DNA of 64,000 bases from Heliocidaris erythrogramma (lineage: Eukaryota; Echinodermata; Echinoidea; Camarodonta; Echinometridae): contig CM046864.1 of assembly GCA_025617745.1 (NCBI GenBank), forward strand, positions 25,337,152 to 25,401,151. Direction: 5' to 3'. How positions within the stretch are numbered: the first letter of the stretch is position 1; each line of letters opens with the position of its first letter. The notes under the pieces were generated by a model. That model did no database searches and had not been told where the DNA came from. It saw only the letters and a list, made by a program, of their open reading frames with translations. A program made the position numbers and the translations under genes. Below, piece after piece: positions 32,821 through 45,611 of this stretch.

Positions 32821-34701
32821 CATAAGTTGTATATTGACGTCAAAATCACGTCATGAACTAGTCATTAAAAAAAATATAGACATTGTCTAATTAATCCCAA
32901 ACCGTTCCCATGTTTAGATTTAAACTGAATAATCGTTCATAAGTGGTAAATAAAATTACGTCATGAACTAGTCATTCGGAGCTGGTCGTCAGTTGGCAAT
33001 GAAGTCACGTAATAATTAGGTTTTTTTTTTGGTCTTGAATAATTGTTCATATAAGTGGTAAATAATTGACGTCAAAATCACGTCATGAACTAGTCATTCT
33101 TAGCTGGTCGTGAGTTGGAATGGAAGTCACGTAATATTAACGTCGAATTTTGGTCTTGAATAATCGTTAAACAAGTGGTAAATACTTGACGTCAAAGTCA
33201 CGTCGTTAACTAGTCATTCGTAGCTGGTCGTGAGTTGGCATTGAAGTGACGTAATAATTACGTCGTTTTTTGGTATTGAATTGTTCATATAAGTGGAAAA
33301 TAACTGACGTCAAAATCACGTCATGAACTAGTCATCCTTAGCTGGTCGTGAGTTGGAATTTAAGTCACGTAATATCAACGTCGATTTTTGGTCTTCAATA
33401 ATCATTAAACAAGTGGTAAATACTTGACGTTAAAATCGCGTCGTGAACTAGCCATTCGTAGCTGGTCGTGAGTTGGCAATGAAGTGACGTAATAATTACG
33501 TCGTTTTTTGGCCTAGTTGTTCATATAAGTGGAAAATAACAGACGTCAAAATCACGTCATGAACTAGTAATTCTTAGCTGGTCGTGTGTTGGAGTCACGT
33601 AATATTAACGTCGATTTTTGGTCTTGAATAATCATTAAACAAGTTGTAAATACTTGACGTCAAAATCACGTCGTGAACTAGCCATTCGTAGCTGGTCGTG
33701 AGTTGGCAATGATGTGACGTAATAATTACGTCGTTTTTTGGTCTTGAATTGTTCATATAAGTGGAAAATAACTGACGTCAAAATCACGTCATGAACTAGT
33801 CATTCTTAGCTGGTCGTAAAGTCATGTCATATTAACGTCGATTTTTGGTCTTGAATAATTGTTAAACAAGTGGTGAATACTTGACGTCAAAATCACGTCG
33901 TAAAGTAGTTATTCGTAGCTGGTCGTGAAGTCACGTAATATTAACGTGATTTTTGGTCTTGAATAATTGTTAAACAAGTGGTAAATACTTGACGTTAAAA
34001 TCGCGTCGTGAACTAGCCATTCGTAGCTGGTCGTGAGTTGGCAATGAAGTGACGTAATAATTACGTCGTTTTTTGGCCTAGTTGTTCATATAAGTGGAAA
34101 ATAACTGACGTCAAAATCACGTCATGAACTAGTAATTCTTAGCTGGTCGTGTGTTGGAGTCACGTAATATTAACGTCGATTTTTGGTCTTGAATAATCAT
34201 TAAACAAGTTGTAAATACTTGACGTCAAAATCACGTCGTGAACTAGCCATTCGTAGCTGGTCGTGAGTTGGCAATGATGTGACGTAATAATTACGTCGTT
34301 TTCTTGGTCTTGAATTGTTCATATAAGTGGAAAATAACTGACGTCAAAATCACGTCATGAACTAGTCATTCTTAGCTGGTCGTAAAGTCATGTCATATTA
34401 ACGTTGATTTTTGGTCTTGAATAATTGTTAAACAAGTGGTGAATACTTGACGTCAAAATCACGTCGTAAACTAGTCATTCGTAGCTGGTCGTGAAGTCAC
34501 GTAATATTAACGTGATTTTTGGTCTTGAATAATTGTTAAACAAGTGGTAAATACTTGACGTTAAAATCGCGTAGTGAACTAGCCATTCGTAGCTGGTCGT
34601 GAGTTGGCAATGAAGTGACGTAATAATTACGTCGTTTTTTGGCCTAGTTGTTCATATAAGTGAAAAAAAATAATTGTTAAACAAGTGGTAAATACTTGAC
34701 G
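32821..34701 (+). repeat. ACGT-rich satellite, left part, with five-monomer higher-order repeat
   Basis: Monomers of about 106-134 bases read TTGGTCTTGAATAATCGTT, AAGTGGTAAATA, TTGACGTCAAAATCACGTC, ATGAACTAGTCATT, AGCTGGTCGTGAGTTGG, GACGTAATAATTACGTCG. From about 33510 they group into a higher-order unit. The variant monomer with GGCCTAGTTGTTC recurs at 33510, 34074 and 34641, 564-567 bases apart, with four distinct monomers between. Each monomer holds TGACGTCA plus two or more other ACGT cores. Confidence 0.95.
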
Positions 34702-35293
34702 TTAAAGGGAAATCCAACCTTAATAGCAAGTTGCTTTGAAAGAAAGAGGAAAAATCAGAGAAGCAGTTTGGTGAAAGTTTAAACGAAATCGGACAAGCAA
34801 TAAGAAAGTTATGAATTTTTGAAAGTTGTAATCACTATACATATGGGAATTTCAAATTGGCCGAATAGGTAATGTCACTGTGATGTAGCTGTGGACAACT
34901 CCTCCATTCGCTCCAACACATAAAATGACTAAAATGTCACTTTTTTCAAAATGTTTTAATTAGTAGGATCTTTTTCTTTCATGAGGACCTATAACAATAT
35001 GCTATCTCCAATATATTTTGAGTACTGCCCCGAGGGTAAAGGTGCTTCGGAGAAAACCGCAAATTAATGATAAATTTGTGTACGACAAATGGGAGAGTTG
35101 TCCACAAGTATGTCACAATCGACTCACCAAATTGCCAATTTGAGATTCGCATAGATGTAGTGATCTCATTTTTCAAACATCCATAACTTTCTTATTCCTT
35201 GTCCGATTTCTTTCAAAATTTCACCATCCTGTTTTTCTTATTTTTCTGCTTTCACACAAATCAACTTATCACCAAGGTTGGATTGCCCTTTAA
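34702..35293. mobile_element. TTAA-flanked MITE (584 bp) inserted in the satellite
   Basis: The element 34706-35289 is bounded by TTAA at 34702-34705 and 35290-35293. Joining its flanks restores the satellite word GACGTTAAAATCGCG. Its ends AGGGAAATCCAACCTT and (reverse complement) AGGGCAATCCAACCTT match at 15 of 16. TTAA duplications are made by piggyBac and Kolobok transposases. A second full-length member lies inverted at 59773-60360. No coding region. Confidence 0.92.
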
Positions 35294-38200
35294 AATCGCG
35301 TCGTGAACTAGCCATTCGTAGCTGGTCGTGAGTTGGCAATGAAGTGACGTAATAATTACGTCGTTTTTTGGCCTAGTTGTTCATATAAGTGGAAAATAAC
35401 AGACTTCAAAATCACGTCATGAACTAGTAATTCTTAGCTGGTCGTGTGTTGGAGTCACGTAATATTAACGTCGATTTTTGGTCTTGAATAATCATTAAAC
35501 AAGTTGTAAATACTTGACGTCAAAATCACGTCGTGAACTAGCCATTCGTAGCTGGTCGTGAGTTGGCAATGATGTGACGTAATAATTACGTCGTTTTCTT
35601 GGTCTTGAATTGTTCATATAAGTGGAAAATAACTGACGTCAAAATCACGTCATGAACTAGTCATTCTTAGCTGGTCGTAAAGTCATGTCATATTAACGTT
35701 GATTTTTGGTCTTGAATAATTGTTAAACAAGTGGTGAATACTTGACGTCAAAATCACGTCGTAAACTAGTCATTCGTAGCTGGTCGTGAAGTCACGTAAT
35801 ATTAACGTGATTTTTGGTCTTGAATAATTGTTAAACAAGTGGTAAATACTTGACGTTAAAATCGCGTCGTGAACTAGCCATTCGTAGCTGGTCGTGAGTT
35901 GGCAATGAAGTGACGTAATAATTACGTCGTTTTTTGGCCTAGTTGTTCATATAAGTGGAAAATAACAGACGTCAAAATCACGTCATGAACTAGTAATTCT
36001 TAGCTGGTCGTGTGTTGGAGTCACGTAATATTAACGTCGATTTTTGGTCTTGAATAATCATTAAACAAGTTGTAAATAATTGACGTCAAAATCACGTCGT
36101 GAACTAGCCATTCGTAGCTGGTCGTGAGTTGGCAATGATGTGACGTAATAATAACGTCGTTTTCTTCGTCTTGAATTGTTCATATAAGTGGAAAATAACT
36201 GACGTCAAAATCACGTCATGAACTAGTCATTCTTAGCTGGTCGTAAAGTCATGTCATATTAACGTTGATTTTTGGTCTTGAATAATTGTTAAACAAGTGG
36301 TGAATACTTGACGTCAAAATCACGTCGTAAACTAGTTATTCGTAGCTGGTCGTGAAGTCACGTAATATTAACGTGATTTTTGGTCTTGAATAATTGTTAA
36401 ACAAGTGGTAAATACTTGACGTCAAAATCACGTCGTGAACTAGTCATTCGTAGCTTGTCTTGAGTTGGCAATGAAGAGACGTTATAATTACGTCGTTTTT
36501 AGGTCTTGAATTGTTCATATAAGTGGAAAATAACTGACGTCAAAATCACGTCATGAACTAGTCATCCTTAGCTGGTCGTGAGTTGGAATTTAAGTCACGT
36601 AATATCAACGTCGATTTTTGGTCTTGAATAATCATTAAACAAGTTGTAAATACTTGACGTCAAAATCACGTCGTGAACTAGCCATTCGTAGCTGGTCGTG
36701 AGTTGGCAATGAAGTGACGTAATAATTACGTCGTTTTCTTGGTCTTGAATTGTTCATATAAGTGGAAAATAACTGACGTCAAAATCACGTCATGAACTAG
36801 TCATTCTTAGCTGGTCGTAAAGTCATGTCATATTAACGTTGATTTTTGGTCTTGAATAATTGTTAAACAAGTGGTGAATACTTGACGTCAAAATCACGTC
36901 GTAAACTAGTCATTCGTAGCTGGTCGTGAAGTCACGTAATATTAACGTGATTTTTGGTCTTGAATAATTGTTAAACAAGTGGTAAATACTTGACGTTAAA
37001 ATCGCGTCGTGAACTAGCCATTCGTAGCTGGTCGTGAGTTGGCAATGAAGTGACGTAATAATTACGTCGTTTTTTGGCCTAGTTGTTCATATAAGTGGAA
37101 AATAACAGACTTCAAAATCACGTCATGAACTAGTAATTCTTAGCTGGTCGTGTGTTGGAGTCACGTAATATTAACGTCGATTTTTGGTCTTGAATAATCA
37201 TTAAACAAGTTGTAAATACTTGACGTCAAAATCACGTCGTGAACTAGCCATTCGTAGCTGGTCGTGAGTTGGCAATGATGTGACGTAATAATTACGTCGT
37301 TTTCTTGGTCTTGAATTGTTCATATAAGTGGAAAATAACTGACGTCAAAATCACGTCATGAACTAGTCATTCTTAGCTGGTTGTAAAGTCATGTCATATT
37401 AACGTTGATTTTTGGTCTTGAATAATTGTTAAACAAGTGGTGAATACTTGACGTCAAAATCACGTCGTAAACTAGTCATTCGTAGCTGGTCGTGAAGTCA
37501 CGTAATATTAACGTGATTTTTGGTCTTGAATAATTGTTAAACAAGTGGTAAATACTTGACGTTAAAATCGCGTCGTGAACTAGCCATTCGTAGCTGGTCG
37601 TGAGTTGGCAATGAAGTGACGTAATAATTACGTCGTTTTTTGGCCTAGTTGTTCATATAAGTGGAAAATAACAGACGTCAAAATCACGTCATGAACTAGT
37701 AATTCTTAGCTGGTCGTGTGTTGGAGTCACGTAATATTAACGTCGATTTTTGGTCTTGAATAATCATTAAACAAGTTGTAAATAATTGACGTCAAAATCA
37801 CGTCGTGAACTAGCCATTCGTAGCTGGTCGTGAGTTGGCAATGATGTGACGTAATAATTACGTCGTTTTCTTGGTCTTGAATTGTTCATATAAGTGGAAA
37901 ATAACTGACGTCAAAATCACGTCATGAACTAGTCATTCTTAGCTGGTCGTAAAGTCATGTCATATTAACGTTGATTTTTGGTCTTGAATAATTGTTAAAC
38001 AAGTGGTGAATACTTGACGTCAAAATCACGTCGTAAACTAGTCATTCGTAGCTGGTCGTGAAGTCACGTAATATTAACGTGATTTTTGGTCTTGAATAAT
38101 TGTTAAACAAGTGGTAAATACTTGACGTTAAAATCGCGTCGTGAACTAGCCATTCGTAGCTGGTCGTGAGTTGGCAATGAAGTGACGTAATAATTACGTC

Positions 38201-41200
38201 GTTTTTTGGCCTAGTTGTTCATATAAGTGGAAAATAACAGACTTCAAAATCACGTCATGAACTAGTAATTCTTAGCTGGTCGTGTGTTGGAGTCACGTAA
38301 TATTAACGTCGATTTTTGGTCTTGAATAATCATTAAACAAGTTGTAAATACTTGACGTCAAAATCACGTCGTGAACTAGCCATTCGTAGCTGGTCGTGAG
38401 TTGGCAATGAAGTGACGTAATAATTACGTCGTTTTTTGGTCTTGAATTGTTCATATAAGTGGAAAATAACTGACGTCAAAATCACGTCATGAACTAGTCA
38501 TTCTTAGCTGGTTGTAAAGTCATGTCATATTAACGTTGATTTTTGGTCTTGAATAATTGTTAAACAAGTGGTGAATACTTGACGTCAAAATCACGTCGTA
38601 AACTAGTCATTCGTAGCTGGTCGTGAAGTCACGTAATATTAACGTGATTTTTGGTCTTGAATAATTGTTAAACAAGTGGTAAATACTTGACGTTAAAATC
38701 GCGTCGTGAACTAGCCATTCGTAGCTGGTCGTGAGTTGGCAATGAAGTGACGTAATAATTACGTCGTTTTTTGGCCTAGTTGTTCATATAAGTGGAAAAT
38801 AACAGACGTCAAAATCACGTCATGAACTAGTAATTCTTAGCTGGTCGTGTGTTGGAGTCACGTAATATTAACGTCGATTTTTGGTCTTGAATAATCATTA
38901 AACAAGTTGTAAATAATTGACGTCAAAATCACGTCGTGAACTAGCCATTCGTAGCTGGTCGTGAGTTGGCAATGATGTGACGGAATAATTACGTCGTTTT
39001 CTTGGTCTTGAATTGTTCATATAAGTGGAAAATAACTGACGTCAAAATCACGTCATGAACTAGTCATTCTTAGCTGGTCGTAAAGTCATGTCATATTAAC
39101 GTTGATTTTTGGTCTTGAATAATTGTTAAACAAGTGGTGAATACTTGACGTCAAAATCACGTCGTAAACTAGTTATTCGTAGCTGGTCGTGAAGTCACGT
39201 AATATTAACGTGATTTTTGGTCTTGAATAATTGTTAAACAAGTGGTAAATACTTGACGTCAAAATCACGTCGTGAACTAGTCATTCGTAGCTTGTCTTGA
39301 GTTGGCAATGAAGAGACGTTATAATTACGTCGTTTTTAGGTCTTGAATTGTTCATATAAGTGGAAAATAACTGACGTCAAAATCACGTCATGAACTAGTC
39401 ATCCTTAGCTGGTCGTGAGTTGGAATTTAAGTCACGTAATATCAACGTCGATTTTTGGTCTTGAATAATCATTAAACAAGTGGTAAATACTTGACGTTAA
39501 AATCGCGTCGTGAACTAGCCATTCGTAGCTGGTCGTGAGTTGGCAATGAAGTGACGTAATAATATCGTCGTTTTTTGGCCTAGTTGTTCATATAAGTGGA
39601 AAATAATTGACGTCAAAATCACGTCATGAACTAGTCATTCTTAGCTGGTCGTGAGTTGGAATGGAAGTCACGTAATATTAACGTCGATTTTTGGTCTTGA
39701 ATAATCGTTAAACAAGTGGTAAATACTTGACGTCAAAGTCACGTCGTTAACTAGTCATTCGTAGCTGGTCGTGAGTTGGCATTGTTGTGACGTAATAATT
39801 ACGTCGTTTTTTGGTATTGAATTGTTCATATAAGTGGAAAATAACTGACGTCAAAATCACGTCATGAACTAGTCATCCTTAGCTGGTCGTGAGTTGGAAT
39901 TTAAGTCACGTAATATCAACGTCGATTTTTGGTCTTGAATAATCATTAAACAAGTGGTAAATACTTGACGTCAAAGTCACGTCGTTAACTAGTCATTCGT
40001 AGCTGGTCGTGAGTTGGCATTGTAGTGACGTAATAATTACGTCGTTTTTTGGTATTGAATTGTTCATATAAGTGGAAAATAACTGACGTCAAAATCACGT
40101 CATGAACTAGTCATCCTTAGCTGGTCGTGAGTTGGAGTCACGTAATATTAACGTCGATTTTTGGTCTTGAATAATCATTAAACAAGTTGTAAATACCTGA
40201 CGTCAAAATCACGTCGTGAACTAGCCATTCGTAGCTGGTCGTGAGTTGGCAATGATGAGACGTAATAATTACGTCGTTTTCTTGGTCTTGAATTGTTCAT
40301 ATAAGTGGAAAATAACTGACGTCAAAATCACGTCATGAACTAGTCATTCTTAGCTGGTCGTAAAGTCATGTCATATTAATGTTGATTTTTGGTCTTGAAT
40401 AATTGTTAAACAAGTGGTGAATACTTGACGTCAAAATCACGTCGTAAACTAGTCATTCGTAGCTGGTCGTGAAGTCACGTAATATTAACGTGCTTTTTGG
40501 TCTTGAATAATTGTTAAACAAGTGGTAAATACTTGACGTTAAAATCGCGTCGTGAACTAGCCATTCGTAGCTGGTCGTGAGTTGGCAATGAAGTGACGTA
40601 ATAATTACGTCGTTTTTTGGCCTAGTTGTTCATATAAGTGGAAAATAACTGACGTCAAAATCACGTCATGAACTAGTCATCCTTAGCTGGTCGTGAGTTG
40701 GAATTGAAGTCACGTAATATCAACGTCGATTTTTGGTCTTCAATAATCATTAAACAAGTGGTAAATACTTGACGTTAAAATCGCGTCGTGAACTAGCCAT
40801 TCGTAGCTGGTCGTGAGTTGGCAATGAAGTGACGTAATAATTACGTCGTTTTTTGGCCTAGTTGTTCATATAAGTGGAAAATAACAGACTTCAAAATCAC
40901 GTCATGAACTAGTCATTCTTAGCTGGTCGTGAGTTGGAGTCACGTAATATTAACGTCGATTTTTGGTCTTGAATAATCATTAAACAAGTTGTAAATACTT
41001 GACGTCAAAATCACGTCGTAAACTAGTTATTCGTAGCTGGTCGTGAAGTCACGTAATATTAACGTCGATTTTTGGTCTTGAATAATTGTTAAACAAGTGG
41101 TAAATACTTGACGTCAAAATCACGTCGTGAACTAGTCATTCGTAGCTTGTCGTGAGTTGGCAATGAAGAGACGTTATAATTACGTCGTTTTTAGGTCTTG

Positions 41201-42510
41201 AATTGTTCATATAAGTGGAAAATAACTGACGTCAAAATCACGTCATGTGAGTTGGAAATGAAGTCACGTAATAATTACGTTTTTTGGTCTTGAATAATCG
41301 TTCATATAAGTGGTAAATAAGTGACGTCAAAATCACGTCATGAAATAGTAATGGATAGTGCGATTCTTAACTGGTCGTGGGTTGGCAATGAAGTTACGTA
41401 ATAATTACGTCGGTTTTTTGGTCTTGAATAATCGTTCAAATTAGTGGTAAATACTTGACGTCATAAATCACTTCAGGAACTAGTCATGGATAGTGCAATT
41501 CTTAACTGGTCGTGAGTTGGCAATGACATGACGTGATAACTGCGTCGTTTTTTGGTTTTGAATAATCGTTCATAAGTGGTAAATAATTGACGTCAACATC
41601 ACGTCAAGAATTAGTCATGGATGGTGAAATAACTGATCGTCAACTTGCAATGAAGTGACATAATAATTACGTCGTTTTTTGGTCTTGAATTGTTCATATA
41701 AGTAGAAAATAACTGACGTCAAAATTACGTCATGAACTAGTCATTCGTAGCTGGTCGTGAGTTGGCAATGAAGTGACGTAATAATTACGTCGTTTTTGGT
41801 CTTGAATAGTTCATATAAGTGGAAAATAACTGACGTCAAAATCACGTCATGAACTAGTCATTCTTAGCTGGTCGTGAGTTGGAAATGAAGTCACGTAATA
41901 ATTACGTCGTTTTTTGGTCTTGAATAATCGTTCATATAAGTGGTAAATAATTGACGTCAAAATCACGTCATGAAATAGTAATGGATAGTGCGATTCTTAA
42001 TTGGTCGTGAGTTGGCAATGAAGTGACGTAATAATTACGTCGTCTTTTGGTCTTGAATAATCGTTCAAATAAGTGGTAAATAATTGACGTCAAAATCACG
42101 TCATGAACTAGTCATGGATAGTGCAATTCTTAACTTGTCGTGAGTTGGCAATGAAGTGACCTAATAATTACGTCTTTTTGGAGGTCTTGAATAATCGTTT
42201 ATAAGTGGTAAATAATTGACGTCAAAATCACGTCCAGAAATGGTCATGGATGATGCAATTCGTAACTGGTCGTGAGCTGGCAATGAAGTGACGTAATAAT
42301 TACGCCGTTTTTGGTCTGGAATAATCCTTCATATAAGTGGTAAATACTTGACGTCAAAATCACGTCATTAACTAGTCATGATTGTAGCTGGTCGCGAGTG
42401 GTCAATGCAGTGACGTAATAATTACGTCGATTTTTGGTCTTGAACAATCAATCATATAAGTGGTAAATAATTGACGTCAAAATCACGTCATAAACTAGTC
42501 ATCCAAAAAG
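35294..42510 (+). repeat. ACGT-rich satellite, right part
   Basis: Continues the array. The GGCCTAGTTGTTC monomer recurs at 35370, 35937, 37077, 37642, 38208, 38773, 39577, 40619 and 40857. Spacing is about 565 (or twice that) to 38773 and then irregular. Beyond about 41280 the units become single, longer (127-134 bases) and more diverged, with GGATAGTGCAATTCTTAAC replacing part of the monomer. This is the usual picture of a homogenised core and a decayed edge. No coding frame of note occurs anywhere in it. Confidence 0.95.
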
Positions 42511-42984
42511 ACAATACATACTCGTCTTAGAAAGTCGTCACGAAGACGTCGTAATAAGGTCGTTCATACGACGTATGACCAGTTGACCAGAATACGGCCA
42601 ATATACGACGTCTTTAAGACGTCCGACTGCGATCAGGGGTGAGCGCGCGGGGGATGATGCGATTTGTTTGCTATCGTGTCTGCACATCTACGTCACATAT
42701 CTTGTACAGAATTCGGTTTTGTTTTTACAACTCGAGCTTTGACGATTTTGGGGCATGTTTAAAATAAGATTTCGGGCGTTCGGGTGATGATATCATCGGG
42801 TAAATCGTGTCGCATTGCCATTGGGAAGTGTTGAACTATCATAAAATGCGAAATTCATACGATTTCCCGAATTAGGACATATTTATTCTCGCAGGAACTT
42901 TAAAGGAATCGCGTGCAAAACTTTGACCTATACTTTTGTGAAACACTTTTTAAAGATCTGCTGCTGACTAAATCATGCAGATCA
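42511..42984. other. Satellite edge and unique sequence
   Basis: A last cluster of ACGT palindromes (CATACGACGTATGACC, ATATACGACGTC, TTAAGACGTC) ends at CTGCGATCAGGGG near 42638. The rest shows no gene. Confidence 0.5.
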
Positions 42985-43127
42985 AACGTAGGTGTGATTT
43001 TCAACGTTTAGCATCCGCATTGTTATTGAAAAGGCTGAAGAAAAAAAATTGTCGTTTGCAGAATATTATTGCGCTCTATTATTGTTCTGAATCTATTTCC
43101 GCAGAGAGCTTCATAGCAAATCTATAG
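42985..43127 (+). repeat. Paralogue of 3165-3308
   Basis: Shares GATTTTC, GCATTGTTATTG, CTGAATCTATTTCCGCAG and GAGCTTCATAGCAAAT with the block before the CATAG MITE, so the two blocks are related over at least 150 bases. Confidence 0.75.
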
Positions 43128-43502
43128 GAAACTTTGGCAGTAACAGGCGCGGATCCAGAGGGGGCGCAAGGGGCGTGCGCCCCCCGCCCGTTTTGTCTGA
43201 CAAAATATGCCCCCGGACCCCCTAGATGATATTGTGTAGGTGCGATTTTGTTCAGGCAGATGGATGGACCGACAACCTGAAAACATAATGCACCTACAAG
43301 CCCTAACAGGAGTATAGGCAATAAAAGACAATCATAGAATATGTTTGGTTTGTTTAGAAATTTCGAATTTTTCACTCTTTTTTCTGAAATGTACGTATGA
43401 ACAGATCGAGGTGCCATCATGAATGCCCCCCCCCCCCTCTCTATTGCGCTCTATTATTGTTCTGAATCTATTTCCGCAGAGAGCTTCATAGCAAATCCAT
43501 AG
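43128..43502. repeat. Dispersed element copy 2, bounded by a 60-base direct duplication
   Basis: The insert 43128-43442 matches 31222-31542. Flanking it, 43068-43127 and 43443-43502 are direct copies of 60 bases (ATTGCGCTCTATTATTG..CATAGCAAATC(T/C)ATAG). Sixty bases is too long for a usual target duplication and suggests tandem duplication or repair-linked insertion. The right copy contains the single CATAG of the empty MITE site (43498-43502). Confidence 0.75.
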
Positions 43503-44570
43503 TTTTAAAGCATATCAGTTTTAATTTAGTCATGTGTACGAGTTTGGTGTGTGGGTGTAAATACATGTGTATTTGTACACTGTTCTCCTTTGTCAATGTT
43601 AGCATGTAAAGTTTAAATGGAAAATATATATTATAATTATAACTACAATAAGTAGAAAGCTTGTACATGTATAAGTGGGTATGAGGTTATTTAACCTCGC
43701 CTATTTTGAGTGGCCATAGACATAGGGTTATTTCAAATAACCATAGAGTTCAATGTTTTTTCCCAGGAGTTTATATGAACTATTTTTAAATGAATAACAC
43801 ATTAAAAAATGTATTTTCCTTATATTAATTGTTCGTGAACTTGTAATTTGAGGAATCAGGTCAATGAAAAAAAGGTATAAATGTCCGAAAGTGTCCTTAC
43901 AATCTTAAAAATAGGGGTATTTCAAAGTACCATTTTGTCCTTGTTTTGACGTAAAAAGGGGGTTAAAAATTTTTGGATTTTGGGCCACTTTCGGTTCGTC
44001 AAAAAACTAGTATTCATATTTGGCACCATTTTTGACCATGACCTTGAGGGGTCAAGTTCAAGGTCATCATGGCATTTAGATCGGGGACCGTGGGCGCCAG
44101 GCAGGGGTGGGAAATGTTTTTGAGGGGAACAAGATGGCGCTGGCAAGCTGCCAGTGGCGTCATGTTTGCTAGCCTATTGCTAATCAGCGTGCAGCAAGCG
44201 ATCGAGCCCAACAGTGGGAAAAACTTACCTTCACGTCCGCCATCTTGCTGAGTGACGGCAGTGCGGGGATTTTTTTTCTCAACGATGAACGCGCCCTCCC
44301 CGGCAGGCCCGCAGCTGGCGACTCGGCTCCGGGATTTTCCTTCATGGTTTTTTTTTCCCTTTTCATGACCCTATTTTATCAATTTCGAGGACACCTGCGC
44401 ACCCCTATTTTCTATATTTCGAGGAATATTCTGTCCGCGGACGTTCCTTGAAATTCACCCCTATATCCGCGATTTTGGTAACGGTCATGCGGTCCCCAAG
44501 TCACATTGAGTGGCTCCACCGGGCTGTACACCCCCTTCCTTGACTTTCGTATTTTATTGTATTCTCTCAT
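43503..44570. other. No gene seen
   Basis: Continues the paralogy with the 3.6-kb TG-rich block to about 43640, then unique sequence. A GC-richer part (44060-44420) has several overlapping frames of 60-80 codons but no domain or splice context. Confidence 0.4.
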
Positions 44571-44617
44571 TCCTGCGTTGTGACCCGATGAGTGCAGGTC
44601 GAAAAGCTTCGTCACTA
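44571..44617 (+). ncRNA. Hammerhead-like RNA motif, copy 1 (core changed)
   Basis: CCTGCG-TTGTGAC-CCGATGA-GTGCAGGTC-GAA-AAGCTT-C-GTCAC. GTGAC pairs with GTCAC (stem I). The core reads CCGATGA instead of CTGATGA, so self-cleavage is unlikely. The upstream CCTGC is complementary to GCAGG in the stem II position. An ATG starts six bases after the expected cleavage point, opening a 22-codon frame (44617-44685). The same layout recurs at 61053-61100 with different stem I bases. Confidence 0.5.
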
Positions 44618-44685
44618 TGAATTTGTTAAATGTTATCTTTAAGTTTTGTAGTACCAATCGTCTGTTTGTAAATTATATATTATAA

Positions 44686-45611
44686 TTATAACTAAAATAA
44701 TTAGAAATGATTTTTAAAAATCATTATTGCGATTACAAAAAGCTTTTGGAAAGTAAGCTCATTATTAAGATTGTAAGAAAGATTTGTTAGAAACAAGGAT
44801 TGAAAAAAAAAGACATTTAACCAAAAGAGAAAGAAGAAGAAGAAGAAGAAGAAGAAGAAGGAGAAGAGAGAGAGGGAGAGAGAGAGAGAAAGCGAGCGTG
44901 GCTTACACATGTAGCGTTAGTCCATGGATGTCGATCCTGGGTGGATGGGGGTATATATCCCCCAACAAATTTGAGGGGGTGGGTGGCCTGTATTATCATC
45001 CCCCAATATTTTTGGATAAAATAAATAAGAATTATGATACATTAACTTAAAACTAATAATTACCCAAACTCATTATGTTTGACCTTGAAATACCATCACA
45101 TTGTTAATGATTAGCCATGCCATAATGCCATAATTCAATGCAAAAATATCGAGGAAAATTCGTTCGTTTTCCTTGTTATTCTCAATTGAGAGGTTCCGTC
45201 CATTGGCGTAGATCCGTGCATTCCTTCTTTTCATTAAAAAACATTTTGGGATGCTCTAATATGCAAGTTTTATAGACAGATTTTTGAAAATTCCCTGGTG
45301 TGGGAAGGGGGATACCCCCTCCCACACCTCCCCCGCACAGTGGGCCAGAATGGCTTCAAAGTGCACCAAAATTCATATTCACTGAGTTATACTTAAAATT
45401 TAAACTTAGATGATGGTTCTATGGGTATTCAGACTCGTAGAATCCGATGAAAATGTTATCAAATACCTATAACGTCATTAAAATACCGATTTCTGATTGG
45501 CTGCCAAAATCCAATGGAAAATAATATATTTCTCGTATTACAGTGATTTTTCTACTTCAGAAAATCAATAATGTGATATCTACGCTTGGATATCAACAAG
45601 TGAATACGGTG
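44686..45611. other. No gene; GAA/GA microsatellite
   Basis: (GAA)n at 44834-44865 passes into (GA)n to 44892. GGGGGTATATATCCCCC at 44948 is a small palindrome. Otherwise nothing recognised. Confidence 0.5.

Noticed and set aside
32821-42510. Regular ~110-base periodicity that might be read as a CRISPR array
   Set aside because: The units are contiguous satellite monomers with no unique spacers, and the sequence is clearly animal.
31057-43420. Two similar frames beginning MMAPRSVHTYISEK as a gene family
   Set aside because: Both lie in the same dispersed element (31222-31542, 43128-43442). They differ by frame-changing indels and end in unrelated flanks.
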